Shown here: in pieces, positions 36,546 through 44,621 of the stretch | Layout of the letters: every line of letters starts with the position of its first letter | Position numbering within the stretch: position 1 is the first letter of the stretch | Assembly: GCA_016719645.1 (NCBI GenBank) | Contig: JADJYS010000001.1 | Span: 124,001 to 188,000 of the forward strand | DNA: 64,000 nucleotides | Source: a bacterium | GTDB lineage: Bacteria > Krumholzibacteriota > Krumholzibacteriia > LZORAL124-64-63 | Direction: 5' to 3' | The notes under the pieces: generated by a model | Told to the model about the DNA's origin: nothing | The model's database searches: none | What the model saw: the letters and a program-made list of their open reading frames with translations, nothing else | Program-made: the position numbers and the translations under genes

Positions 36546-37592
36546 GTGGCGACCCAGTTCCAGCATCCGGCCGCCTTCTATCAGGCCGTCGGCGATCCGA
36601 CGCGGCTGCGGCTGCTGCGGCTGCTCGGGCGGGGCGAACTGACGGTCCAGGACATGGTGCAGATCCTGGGCTTGAGCCAGCCCGGCGTGTCGAAGCACCT
36701 GGCCGTCCTGCGCGAAGCCGGCTGGTTGAGCCACCGCAAGGACGGCACCTGGGGCTGGTACGGTCTGGCCGACCGCTCCGCCCTGGGCGACGACGAGGGG
36801 CTGCGGGACGCCGTGCTCGCCTCGGCGGCGCGCGTGCCCGAGGCCGCCGGCGACGACGAGGCGCTGCGGCGGGTGCTGGCCGACCGCGACCGCCGCACCG
36901 GGGAGTTCTTCGCGGGGATCGCCGGCGCCTGGGACCAGATCCGCCCCGCCTTCGAGGCGCCCGACATCCAGGCCGGCGCCGTGGCGGCGCTGGTGCCGCC
37001 CGGGTTGGCGGTCCTGGACATCGGCACCGGCACCGGCGCGATGCTGCCGCTGCTCGCGGGCGCGGGCGCGACGGTCACCGCCGTGGACACCAGCGAGGCG
37101 ATGCTCGAGCGGGCCCGCCTGCTCTGCGGCCGCGAGGGGATCGCCGGCGTCGAGTTCCGCCGCGCCGACATCCAGGACCTGCCCTTCGCCGACGGATCGT
37201 TCGACGCCGCGTACTGCTCGATGGTGCTGCACCACGTCGCGCGCCCCGAGCGGGCCGTGAGCGAGATGGCCCGCGTCGTGCGCGGCGGCGGCAAGGTCGT
37301 GATCGCGGCCTTCACGCGCCACAACCTGCAGTGGATGCGCGAGGAACTGGCCCACCAGTGGCTCGGCTTCTCCCGCGAAGAGGTGCAGTCCCTCTTCGCG
37401 CGCCACGGCCTGGTCCCGCGCCGCTACCTCGTGCGCCGGCCGGCGCAGATCGACCTGGCGCGGGTCTCCCTGCCGCCCGGCCTGCAGGACCGCGGCGCGG
37501 TCTGGCCCGACGTGTTCCTGGCCGTGGGGGAGAAGCCCCCCGCCGCGGCCGCCCCATCCGTGACCGACGACGCGGGCTCCGACCCGCGCTGA
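36546..37592 (+). CDS. sahR: ArsR-type regulator fused to a SAM-methyltransferase-like domain (SahR-like)
   Basis: 348 aa. Residues ~8-80 are a winged helix (AAFYQAVGDPTRLRLLRLLG, then LTVQDMVQILGLSQPGVSKH and HRKDGTWGWYGL). From ~130 a class I methyltransferase fold follows with LDIGTGTGAMLPLLA near 157, VTAVDTSEAML and the DLPFADGSFDAAYCSMVLHH stretch. The same fusion is known in the SahR family, which senses S-adenosylhomocysteine and controls ahcY and methionine genes. Here ahcY begins 20 bp downstream and a palindrome overlaps the promoter, so autorepression relieved by SAH is a good hypothesis. GTG start at 36546 behind AGGGGA. An enzymatic role cannot be excluded. Confidence 0.85.
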   Translation: MATQFQHPAAFYQAVGDPTRLRLLRLLGRGELTVQDMVQILGLSQPGVSKHLAVLREAGWLSHRKDGTWGWYGLADRSALGDDEGLRDAVLASAARVPEAAGDDEALRRVLADRDRRTGEFFAGIAGAWDQIRPAFEAPDIQAGAVAALVPPGLAVLDIGTGTGAMLPLLAGAGATVTAVDTSEAMLERARLLCGREGIAGVEFRRADIQDLPFADGSFDAAYCSMVLHHVARPERAVSEMARVVRGGGKVVIAAFTRHNLQWMREELAHQWLGFSREEVQSLFARHGLVPRRYLVRRPAQIDLARVSLPPGLQDRGAVWPDVFLAVGEKPPAAAAPSVTDDAGSDPR

Positions 37593-37612
37593 CCCGCAAG
37601 AGGAGGACGAAG

Positions 37613-38890
37613 ATGACGAGCAAGCACGCAGACGCGGCCCGCAGCAAGGTGGCCGACCCCGGCCTGGCCGAGCGCGGGCGCAGCAAGATCGACTGGGCCG
37701 AGAGCCGGATGCCGGTGCTGATGGCCCTGCGCGAAGAGCACTCCCGGCTGCAGTCCCTCAAGGGCATGCGCATCGCCGGCTGCCTGCACGTGACCAAGGA
37801 GACGGCCGTCCTGATCGAGACGCTGAGCGCCGCCGGCGCCGAGATCTCGTGGAGCGGCTGCAACCCCCTGTCCACGCAGGACGACGTGGCCGCCGCGCTG
37901 GCCGCCGCCGGCGTCTCGATCTACGCCTGGCACGGGATGAACGTCGAGGAGTTCTACTGGTGCATCGACCGCACCCTCGACTTCAAGCCCACCCTCACGC
38001 TCGACGACGGCGCCGACCTCATCTTCTCGGTCCACAACCGCCACCCGAACCTGATCGCGGGCATCGTCGGCGGCACCGAGGAGACCACCACCGGCATCCA
38101 CCGCCTGCGCGCGATGGCCGCCGACGGCGCGCTGAAGTACCCGGTCGTGGCGGTCAACGACGCCGAGACCAAGTGGGACTTCGACAACGTCTACGGCACC
38201 GGCCAGTCCAGCCTCGACGGCATCATCCGCGCGACCAGCGTGCTGCTGGCCGGCAAGAACTTCGTGGTCGCCGGCTACGGCCACTGCGGCAAGGGCTGCG
38301 CGATGCGCGCGGCCGGCTTCGGCGCCAGCGTGATCGCCACGGAGATCAAGGCCACCGCCGCCCTGAAGGCGACCCTCGACGGCCACCGGGTCATGACCAT
38401 GGACGAGGCGGCCGCCGTCGGCGACATCTTCATCACCGCGACCGGCATGAAGGACGTCATCGTCAAGCGGCACTTCGAGGTCATGCGCGACGGCGCCATC
38501 GTCTGCAACACCGGCCACTACGACTGCGAGATCAACATCGACGACCTCGCCGCGCTGTCGACCGGCAAGCGCGAGATCCGCGCCAACTGCGAGGAGTACA
38601 CCCTGCGCGACGGCCGCCGCATCTACCTGCTGGCCCAGGGCCGCCTGGTCAACCTGGCCGCCGCCGAGGGCCACCCCAGCGAGGTCATGGACATGTCGTT
38701 CGCCAACCAGTTCCTGAGCATGGTCCGGCTGGCGCGCGAGGGCCGCGACCTCGCCGCCGACGTCCACGACATCCCCGAGACGCAGGACCAGTACATCGCC
38801 GGCATCAAGCTGCGCACCATGGGCATGTCTCTGGACAAGCTCACCGAGGAGCAGATCCGCTACGCCGACGACTACTCTGCGGGCACCTGA
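37613..38890 (+). CDS. ahcY: Adenosylhomocysteinase
   Basis: 425 aa, the short form lacking the ~40-residue insert of many proteobacterial and plant enzymes. It hydrolyses S-adenosylhomocysteine to homocysteine and adenosine. CLHVTKETAVLIETL, SGCNPLSTQDDVAA, VNDAETKWDFDNVYGTGQSS, NAD-binding VVAGYGHCGKGCAMR near 219 and NTGHYDCEINI are conserved, as is the C-terminal IKLRTMGMSLDKLTEEQ dimer tail. Strong AGGAGG site at the start. It is co-transcribed with the SahR-like gene; adenosine deaminase lies 2.4 kb further on. Confidence 0.96.
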   Translation: MTSKHADAARSKVADPGLAERGRSKIDWAESRMPVLMALREEHSRLQSLKGMRIAGCLHVTKETAVLIETLSAAGAEISWSGCNPLSTQDDVAAALAAAGVSIYAWHGMNVEEFYWCIDRTLDFKPTLTLDDGADLIFSVHNRHPNLIAGIVGGTEETTTGIHRLRAMAADGALKYPVVAVNDAETKWDFDNVYGTGQSSLDGIIRATSVLLAGKNFVVAGYGHCGKGCAMRAAGFGASVIATEIKATAALKATLDGHRVMTMDEAAAVGDIFITATGMKDVIVKRHFEVMRDGAIVCNTGHYDCEINIDDLAALSTGKREIRANCEEYTLRDGRRIYLLAQGRLVNLAAAEGHPSEVMDMSFANQFLSMVRLAREGRDLAADVHDIPETQDQYIAGIKLRTMGMSLDKLTEEQIRYADDYSAGT

Positions 38891-38915
38891 GCCCGGGCCG
38901 CGGCGACCGTGCAAA

Positions 38916-38943
38916 AAGGCCGGCCCCCCGAGGGGCCGGCCTT
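38916..38943. terminator. Bidirectional terminator between ahcY and the beta-barrel gene
   Basis: AAGGCCGGCCCC (38916-38927) pairs with GGGGCCGGCCTT (38932-38943), loop CCGA. The A-run before the stem serves as the T-run for leftward transcription. Confidence 0.8.
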
Positions 38944-38967
38944 CGCGTTGCGGGAGCGGGGCGCGGG

Positions 38968-39765
38968 TCAGATCCCGATCACCAGCCCCAGCGAGAGGTT
39001 CCAGAAGTGGGTGTTCGTCCAGTAGTAGCTGTCGTTGAAGGGCGACTGCAGGCCCTCCCACTTGATCTCGTCGCCGGTCAGCACGTAGCCCCAGAGCAGC
39101 TGCAGGTCGAGGTTCGCCCGCGAGTTCAACCGGTACTCGGTGCCGAGGCCGGCGCCGAAGCCGAAATCCTGCCCCTCGATGGCCTGGTCCTGGTAGGTCA
39201 CGACGTCGCTGCCGCGCCCGTCCTCGTGCAGGGCCCAGTCGAAGTAGAGGAAGCTGGTCCGCATGTACGGGTTGAAGCGCGACCCGGGCGTCAGCTTGTT
39301 GCCCAGGTAGGCGGTGATGTTCAGGAAGCCGCCGTCGAGCCGCAGGTAGTTGTCCGGCGAGATGGGGTCGCCGTCGACGAACCGGTCGTTGATCGCGTCC
39401 ATCTCGCCCGGCTTGCTGTCGCTCAACCCGAACCCTCCGCGCATGCCGCCGACCGAGACGGCCAGCCCGTCCAGGACGTACACCCGCAGGTCGCCCATGA
39501 CGCCCGTCCCCGCCGTCGTCAGGTCGTTGATGTCGGCGACCTTCTCCTTGAGGATGTGCAGGGGGAGCAGGTGGACGAAGGACGCCGAGGCGGCCAGCAA
39601 CGAGGGATGCCGCAGCCTGGCGGCGGCCGGGACCTGCACGCTGTCGGCTCCGGCCGCGGCGGCGGCCTGGTCCTGGGCGAAACAGGCGAGGGGCGCCAAG
39701 CCCAGGAGCAACACCGACAGGGCCACGCCGACCAGGGGCCGGGACGGGCTCGGGAGCGAACGCAT
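38968..39765 (-). CDS. Outer-membrane beta-barrel protein (porin-like)
   Basis: 265 aa. A signal peptide (MRSLPSPSRPLVGVALSVLL followed by LACFAQ) precedes alternating hydrophobic strands rich in aromatic and glycine residues (FGFGAGLGTEYRLNSRANLD, LQLLWGYVL, FWNLSLGLVIGI). This is typical of an 8-strand-type OMP fold ending at the membrane-embedded C-terminus. Function unknown. The start at 39765 is chosen because AAGGAG precedes it; an upstream ATG at 39807 lacks such a site. An IS-like element has landed 70 bp upstream, next to or inside the promoter. Confidence 0.75.
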   Translation of the reverse strand: MRSLPSPSRPLVGVALSVLLLGLAPLACFAQDQAAAAAGADSVQVPAAARLRHPSLLAASASFVHLLPLHILKEKVADINDLTTAGTGVMGDLRVYVLDGLAVSVGGMRGGFGLSDSKPGEMDAINDRFVDGDPISPDNYLRLDGGFLNITAYLGNKLTPGSRFNPYMRTSFLYFDWALHEDGRGSDVVTYQDQAIEGQDFGFGAGLGTEYRLNSRANLDLQLLWGYVLTGDEIKWEGLQSPFNDSYYWTNTHFWNLSLGLVIGI

Positions 39766-39835
39766 GCTTGCGCTCCTTTCGGGGCGGTGGGGGCTGTCGC
39801 TGCGCATGGAAGATACTGCTTCCCCCGTGATGTCC

Positions 39836-39860
39836 AGGTTGTGCCAGCGAGATTGTGTCC
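39836..39860 (+). repeat. Left terminal inverted repeat of the IS-like element
   Basis: AGGTTGTGCC (39836-39845), 8 variable bases, TGTGTCC (39854-39860). It matches the right end in inverted orientation at all 17 fixed positions. Confidence 0.65.
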
Positions 39861-39900
39861 CGGTCCGAAAGAAGCCGGTTTCGTCGCGTGCACTTGCTGG

Positions 39901-40964
39901 TCAGCGTGCCCGCTTGAGTTCGTGGCGGCGGTTGACCCGGAATTCCCTGGTCACGACCGTCCGTTCGTAGTCTCCCCCACTGGGGCACCTGAGCGGAATA
40001 GCCTCTCCGCCAGCACGTCCTTCGCCGAGAGCGGCCCGGCGTCCGGCATCGCGGGTGGGGGCCCTTTCCCGCCGGCGCTTGATGTAGTTGCGCCAGACGA
40101 CCAGGATGGCCAGCCGCTCGGCCGAGCCTTGCCTCCGCTTCGGCCAGCTGATCGTCTCACGTCGATGACCGGCCTGGCTGTGACGCACGAGCAGATCCAG
40201 GAGGTTCGCTTCAAACAGGGGATTCCGCGCCGTCCGCCTTCTCTTCGCGGATGTGATCACGTGGTCGATGCGGCACGGGACCTCCCGCATGGCATACGGG
40301 TAAGTTCGATGATCGTCGCTGCGGACGGTCGCCACGGTGCTGTCCCGCAGCGCGATCTCCAGCAGTTCCTGCACGTCTTTGAGAACGTTGCCGGGTTCAG
40401 GCGTACCGAGCCGCGACTCGAGCGTCGGCGGGATTTCTGGTACTCGGTCATCCTGCCTTTGCGACGCAATTCGCTATCGGTGAAATACCGGACGAACGAG
40501 GTGCCCGCTTCGATGGCCAGATGGTGGTGGAACGGATGGTACTGGCTGAATTCGAAACTCTCGAACCCATCGATGACGAGATCGCCCGCCAGAGGTGCTG
40601 CGGCGAGCCTCTGCGCATGAAACAGCAGGCAATGGCGGCCCAGGCGAGCTAGTTGGCTGTCGACGGTCGCCGGGGCGGCCTGGAGATCGCGGGCGATCTG
40701 ACGGTTGGCCATGGCGCCGACGGTCTTCATGAATAGGCTTGGGAGGATCTCGGGTCGTTTCAGCCAATAGGTGGTATCGAACGTCTGTCGACTGAAGGAG
40801 ACGCGGCAAGCCAGGCACAGGTACCGTTGGATACGGTGGGGTGCACATCGCCGGGTGTAGAAACCCAGGCGCTTGAAACGCCACTGACGTTGCAAGGTAT
40901 TATGATATTTGCAGTTGGGGTTCGGGCAGTAAGGGGGCGCCCAATCCGGGTGATGCGGACTCAT
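39901..40964 (-). pseudogene. Transposase-like protein, disrupted by a frameshift
   Basis: The first part (from ATG 40964, MSPHHPDWAPPYCPNPNC) has an N-terminal zinc ribbon (CPNPNC...CLACRVSFSRQTF), then TTYWLKRPEILPSLF, a helix-turn-helix-like ANRQIARDLQAAPATVDSQL and a DDE-like beginning LVIDGFESFEFSQYHPFHHH. It runs to MTEYQKSRR. The remainder, TLESRLGTPEPGNVLKDVQE to the stop at 39901, is in another frame. One base is missing near 40425. The rebuilt protein would be ~355 aa. Related zinc-ribbon transposase-like proteins are scattered through many genomes. It could be a decayed copy or carry the same assembly indel seen elsewhere in the window. Confidence 0.7.
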
Positions 40965-40989
40965 GCCGCGGACCGGCACATCCCGGGCC

Positions 40990-41014
40990 GGACACATTAT
41001 TCCGGGCACAACCT
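40990..41014 (-). repeat. Right terminal inverted repeat of the IS-like element
   Basis: GGACACA (40990-40996), 8 variable bases, GGCACAACCT (41005-41014), the inverted counterpart of 39836-39860. Confidence 0.65.
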
Positions 41015-41019
41015 ACGGG

Positions 41020-41048
41020 TTGCCTTCGGGTTGGTTACGGGGTATCAT
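41020..41048 (+). promoter_or_regulatory. Predicted promoter of the adenosine deaminase gene
   Basis: TTGCCT (41020-41025), 17 bp, TATCAT (41043-41048). It begins 5 bp outside the IS right end and implies a ~210-nt untranslated leader. Confidence 0.6.
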
Positions 41049-41195
41049 CATTCGCTGAAGGCCTAGCCTGTCAGCACAGGGTCGGTGCGGTCCCACGCAG
41101 CTTGACTCGTGGCTGCGGAGCGGCCGGCATCAGTGCCTGGGGAAATGAGTCGCCCTTCAGGCCTGGAGACCATCGCCCGCATCGGCGCTTTCTAT

Positions 41196-41230
41196 CCTGG
41201 GCCGGGTCCCAAAGGGGTCCCCGGCCCAGG
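41196..41230 (+). promoter_or_regulatory. Long stem-loop in the adenosine deaminase leader
   Basis: CCTGGGCCGGG (41196-41206) pairs with CCCGGCCCAGG (41220-41230), with further pairing possible inside the 13-nt loop. No T-run follows, so a terminator role is doubtful. The leader 41055-41266 also holds smaller hairpins (CCTGT/ACAGG, GGCA/TGCC) and no coding signal. Confidence 0.4.
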
Positions 41231-41266
41231 GTGCTATTACCCCCGGGGGCGGACGGGAGCAGCGAG

Positions 41267-42361
41267 ATGAACACGGAAGTGACCGACCGGACGACCCGAC
41301 AGCTCCTGCACGCCCTGCCCAAGACCGACCTCCACGTCCACCTCGACGGTTCCCTGCGGCCGGCCACGGTCCGCGAGCTGGCGGCCCGCTACGGGCTGCC
41401 CTTCGCCTTCCGCGACGACGACGACGTGCGCGCGGTCTGCGAGGTGGGCGAGCAGTGCGAGAGCCTCGAGGACTATCTCAAGGTCTTCGACATCACGCTC
41501 CAGATGATGCAGCAGCCCGGCGACATCGAGCGGATCGCCTTCGAGCTGGCCGAGGACGCGCACCGCGAGAACATCCGCTACATGGAAGTGCGCTACTCGC
41601 CGATGCTGCACACGGTGCGGGGGCTCACCCTGGACGAGATCGTCGCCGCGGTGCAGCGCGGGCTGGACCGGGCGCACCGGCGCTACGGCATCGTCACCGG
41701 GCAGATCATCTGCGGGATCCGGCACATCTCGCCGGCGTCGTCGGTGGAGCTGGCGGAGCTGGCGGTGCGCTGGAAGGGGCGGGGCGTGGTGGCCTTCGAC
41801 CTGGCGGGCGCCGAGAAGGACTTCCCGGCCAAGGACCACCTGCAGGCCTTCTACGTGGTGCTCAACCGCAACCTGCCGGTCACCGTGCACGCGGGCGAGG
41901 CGTTCGGGCCCGCGAGCATCCACCAGGCCATCCACTACTGCGGCGCCAACCGGATCGGGCACGGCACCAACCTGGCCGCCGACCCCGACCTGATGCAGTG
42001 GGTCAACGACCGGCGCATCGCGGTCGAGGTGTGCCTGGCGAGCAACATGCAGACCCGGGCGATCGCCCGCTGGTCGGACCACCCCATCAAGCGCTTCCTG
42101 GACGAGGGGCTGCGGGTCACGCTCAACACGGACAACCGGCTGGTGTCGGGCACCACGATGACCCACGAGCTGGAGCTGGCCGTGGCCCACTACGCCCTGA
42201 GCGTGGAGCAGGTCACCAAGATCCTGCTCGACGGCTTCAAGAGCGCGTTCCTGCCCCTGGCCGACAAGGCCCGCCTGATCAACCGCGTGCTCGGGGAGTT
42301 CGAGGCCCTGGGCGTGCAGCCGGGCGGCGTGCTCGACCGCCGCTGGCGCGCCCAGTTCTGA
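41267..42361 (+). CDS. add: Adenosine deaminase
   Basis: 364 aa zinc amidohydrolase converting adenosine to inosine. The metal and catalytic residues are readable: KTDLHVHLDGS, VTVHAGEAFGP, RIGHGTNLA and LNTDNRLVSGT. Two points depart slightly from E. coli Add: NTDNR replaces the NTDDP form, a variant common in actinobacterial-type enzymes. The start at 41267 follows GGGAG. It would remove the adenosine released by AhcY, which pulls SAH hydrolysis forward. Adenine or aminofutalosine deaminase activity cannot be ruled out from sequence alone. Confidence 0.9.
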   Translation: MNTEVTDRTTRQLLHALPKTDLHVHLDGSLRPATVRELAARYGLPFAFRDDDDVRAVCEVGEQCESLEDYLKVFDITLQMMQQPGDIERIAFELAEDAHRENIRYMEVRYSPMLHTVRGLTLDEIVAAVQRGLDRAHRRYGIVTGQIICGIRHISPASSVELAELAVRWKGRGVVAFDLAGAEKDFPAKDHLQAFYVVLNRNLPVTVHAGEAFGPASIHQAIHYCGANRIGHGTNLAADPDLMQWVNDRRIAVEVCLASNMQTRAIARWSDHPIKRFLDEGLRVTLNTDNRLVSGTTMTHELELAVAHYALSVEQVTKILLDGFKSAFLPLADKARLINRVLGEFEALGVQPGGVLDRRWRAQF

Positions 42362-42374
42362 GGGGCGGGCGCGG

Positions 42375-43328
42375 CTACCGGCCGGCGTAGAGACCGAGCA
42401 GCACCGCCGCATCGACCAGGGCCCACAGCACCAGCGCCGTGTACATGCGGGCCTCGTGCTGGCGGGCCGTCAGCTGCCGCGCCCGCCGCCGCCACGCCGC
42501 CGCCGCCAGGAACCACGCCGCCAGCGCCAGGCCCAGGACCAGCTGCGGGACCGCCCGGGGAACGGGATGGGCGAGCAGCAGCGCGGCGGCGCCGACGGCC
42601 AGCAGCAGGGCCAGGTCCAGCGACCGCGTCGCGCCCAGGGCGGTGGCCAGGGTGCGGTCGCCGCGGGCGCGGTCGGGCGCGATCTGGTAGAGCTGGGTCA
42701 TCGGGTAGAACGAGCCGAACAGCAGGGCGAACCCGCCCGCCAGCAGCCAGCCCGCGCCGTCGGGCCAGGCGTCCGGCCGCCCGGCCGCGGCCTGGCCGGC
42801 CAGCAGCCCCGCCAGCGTGGTCCCCCCTCCGTACCCCACCGCGTTCACCGCGAGATCCAGGCCCGGCACGCCCTTCCAGCGCGTCGCCGGGTGCGAGTAG
42901 GCCACCGACAGCAGCGTGCAGGCGGCGGTCACCGCCGCGAAGCGCGGCGACACCAGCAGCGCGGGGAGCAGGCCCGCGGCCATCAGCAGCAGGGCGAACG
43001 CCGCCAGCCGGGGCGGCGGCGGCGGCGGGGCGCGCAGGTAGGCGATGTCGTCCACGTCGCGGTCGTGGGCGCTGTTGTAGGCCAGCGTCCCGCCGTTGAG
43101 GCAGAGGACCCAGGCCAGCCACGCCCAGGGCAGGACGTCGGGTCGCGCCAGCGCCGCCGTCCCCGGCAGCGCCCCCCGCGCGGCGAGCGCACCGCCGAGC
43201 GTCGGGTCGGCGAGCAGGCCGACCGCGAGCTGCGCGGTCAGGATGGGCCACTGGCGGGGACGCAGGAACAGCAGGTAGTCGAAGGGGGGGCCCAGCAGCC
43301 TACGCCCGATCCGCCGCGCGCGCGTCAT
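42375..43328 (-). CDS. UbiA-family prenyltransferase
   Basis: 317 aa with about eight to nine transmembrane helices. The first Asp-rich motif reads NSAHDRDVDD (N-x3-D-x3-D) near residue 84, and the second lies in YQIAPDRARGDRTLATALG near 215. These enzymes join a prenyl chain to an aromatic, sugar or similar acceptor in the membrane. The acceptor is unknown; menaquinone, heme O or archaeal-type lipid routes each use relatives, but the motifs are too variable to choose. The gene overlaps the upstream DUF116 gene by 29 bp. Start at 43328 behind GGGAGG. Confidence 0.8.
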   Translation of the reverse strand: MTRARRIGRRLLGPPFDYLLFLRPRQWPILTAQLAVGLLADPTLGGALAARGALPGTAALARPDVLPWAWLAWVLCLNGGTLAYNSAHDRDVDDIAYLRAPPPPPPRLAAFALLLMAAGLLPALLVSPRFAAVTAACTLLSVAYSHPATRWKGVPGLDLAVNAVGYGGGTTLAGLLAGQAAAGRPDAWPDGAGWLLAGGFALLFGSFYPMTQLYQIAPDRARGDRTLATALGATRSLDLALLLAVGAAALLLAHPVPRAVPQLVLGLALAAWFLAAAAWRRRARQLTARQHEARMYTALVLWALVDAAVLLGLYAGR

Positions 43329-43887
43329 GCTCCGCCTCCCTCGGCGCCGTCGCCAGGCGCAGCTGCGCCGCGAACCAGGCGGGATCGAAGGTGGCGTTGA
43401 CGCACATGCGCTCCATGCCGGTCAGGGGCGCCAGCAGGGCGGGGATTTCCGGGACGCTGCGCAGGGCCTTGACCAGGCGGTCGTCGCAGGCGGTGGCGAT
43501 GATCAGGTCGGGGCGGCGTTCGCGGGCCAGGGCGAAGGCGACGTGGCTGCGGAAGGCGACCAGCGCCTCGACTTGGAACCGGTCGGCGACCCGCGCCAGT
43601 TCGCCCAGGTCGCAGCGGTCGCAGCCGAGGCAGGTCGCCAGCGAGCCGCCGTCGTCGATCTTGCAGCAGCCCCGCCGGACGCACCGCGGCAGGATCAGCA
43701 GCACCGTCGCGGCGCCGTGGGCCGCGAGGCGGCGCTCCACGCGGCGGTTGTTGGCGGCCACGAGCCGGCGGATCAGGGGCTCGTCCGAGCGGCCGGCCCT
43801 GGCCAGCAGGGCGCGGGCCGCCGCCACGGCCAGCACGTAGGCGCGGTGCCGCCAGGGCGAGCGGTAGGGGGGGCGGCGGGGGCTCAA
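43300..43887 (-). CDS. DUF116 family protein
   Basis: 195 aa. A hydrophobic N-terminal helix (RAYVLAVAAARALLARAG) is followed by the Cys-rich DUF116 core, LPRCVRRGCCKIDDGG, ATCLGCDRCDLGEL, and IIATACDDRLVKALRSVP. Six or more closely spaced Cys suggest metal or Fe-S binding. No function is established. TTG start at 43887, overlapping the trmH-like stop and behind GGGAG. It is in the middle of a three-gene overlapping operon. Confidence 0.8.
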   Translation of the reverse strand: MSPRRPPYRSPWRHRAYVLAVAAARALLARAGRSDEPLIRRLVAANNRRVERRLAAHGAATVLLILPRCVRRGCCKIDDGGSLATCLGCDRCDLGELARVADRFQVEALVAFRSHVAFALARERRPDLIIATACDDRLVKALRSVPEIPALLAPLTGMERMCVNATFDPAWFAAQLRLATAPREAEHDARAADRA

Positions 43888-44432
43888 CGCGGGCTCCCGG
43901 CGGCCAGCCAGGCCCGGCGCAGGTGGAAGGCCAGGACGCCGAAGCTCACGGCGACGTTCAGCGACTTCTTGGCGCCCGCCATCGGGATCTCCACGCAGGC
44001 GTCGACGGCCGCCAGGGTCGCGGGGCCGACGCCCTGGACCTCGTGGCCGACGACGAAGCAGACGGGGAAGCGGTAGGGGAACTCCTCGAAGGGCGCCGCC
44101 CCCGGCGCCTGCTCCAGGGCCACGACCTGGACGCCGCGCGCCCGCAGGTCGGCGACGGCGGCGGCCGGGTCCTGGCGGTAGTCCCAGGGGACGGTCTCGG
44201 TGGCGCCGAGCGCCGTCTTCTCGATGTCGGCGCGGGGCGGGGTGGCGGTCATCCCGCACAGGAACAGGCCGCCGAGGTTGGCGGCGTCGGCGGTGCGGAA
44301 CATCGAACCGACGTTGCCGGCGCTGCGGATGCCGTCGAGCAGGGCCGTGACCGGCATCCGGTCCCGGCCGGCCAGGGCGGCGCGGTCGAGCCGGTCGGCG
44401 GGGCGGGCGAAGGGGTCGTCGCGCTGGCTCAT
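43884..44432 (-). CDS. SpoU/TrmH-family RNA 2'-O-methyltransferase
   Basis: 182 aa SPOUT-fold enzyme. Motif 1 GIRSAGNVGSMFRTADAA, motif 2 CFVVGHEVQGVGPATL and motif 3 VEIPMAGAKKSLNVAVSFG are all recognisable and form the knotted SAM site. It methylates the ribose 2'-OH of a tRNA or rRNA nucleotide; the target is unknown. The start at 44432 follows GGGGA. It is first gene of the operon with DUF116 and the prenyltransferase. Confidence 0.88.
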   Translation of the reverse strand: MSQRDDPFARPADRLDRAALAGRDRMPVTALLDGIRSAGNVGSMFRTADAANLGGLFLCGMTATPPRADIEKTALGATETVPWDYRQDPAAAVADLRARGVQVVALEQAPGAAPFEEFPYRFPVCFVVGHEVQGVGPATLAAVDACVEIPMAGAKKSLNVAVSFGVLAFHLRRAWLAAGSPR

Positions 44433-44487
44433 GGGGTCCCCGGGGGCCGTGGGTGCTTCCGGGCCGCCCGGCGGCCCGCTGCCGGGC

Positions 44488-44516
44488 ATGATGCGGAAGA
44501 AACGCCTTTCTGGCAA
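44488..44516 (-). promoter_or_regulatory. Predicted promoter of the trmH-like/DUF116/ubiA operon
   Basis: TTGCCA (44516-44511), 17 bp, CATCAT (44493-44488) on the minus strand, ~55 bp before the start. Confidence 0.45.
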
Positions 44517-44621
44517 CAGCGGGTTAAACCGCGGCCGCCGCCGGCCGATAGCACCGTCGAGGGAGCGCCGGAAGCGAAGGCACGACCGGAACCATCATCA
44601 GGACCAGGTGCGGCCCATCCC

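Larger units (their letters stand above)
39836..41014. mobile_element. IS-like element with imperfect terminal inverted repeats
   Basis: A 1,179-bp segment of visibly lower G+C and different codon use. It is bounded by 25-bp inverted repeats that share AGGTTGTGCC, an 8-bp variable centre and TGTGTCC. It encodes one leftward transposase-like gene, which is broken by an indel. No flanking target duplication could be seen (left flank GTCC, right flank ACGG). The IS family could not be assigned from memory. Confidence 0.65.

Noticed and set aside
40827..41066. Small plus-strand frame at the right end of the IS-like element.
   Set aside because: It is antisense to the zinc-ribbon part of the transposase and ends outside the element.
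41196..41230. Hairpin before the adenosine deaminase gene as an intrinsic terminator.
   Set aside because: No T-run follows and the ribosome site is just downstream; kept only as a leader structure.
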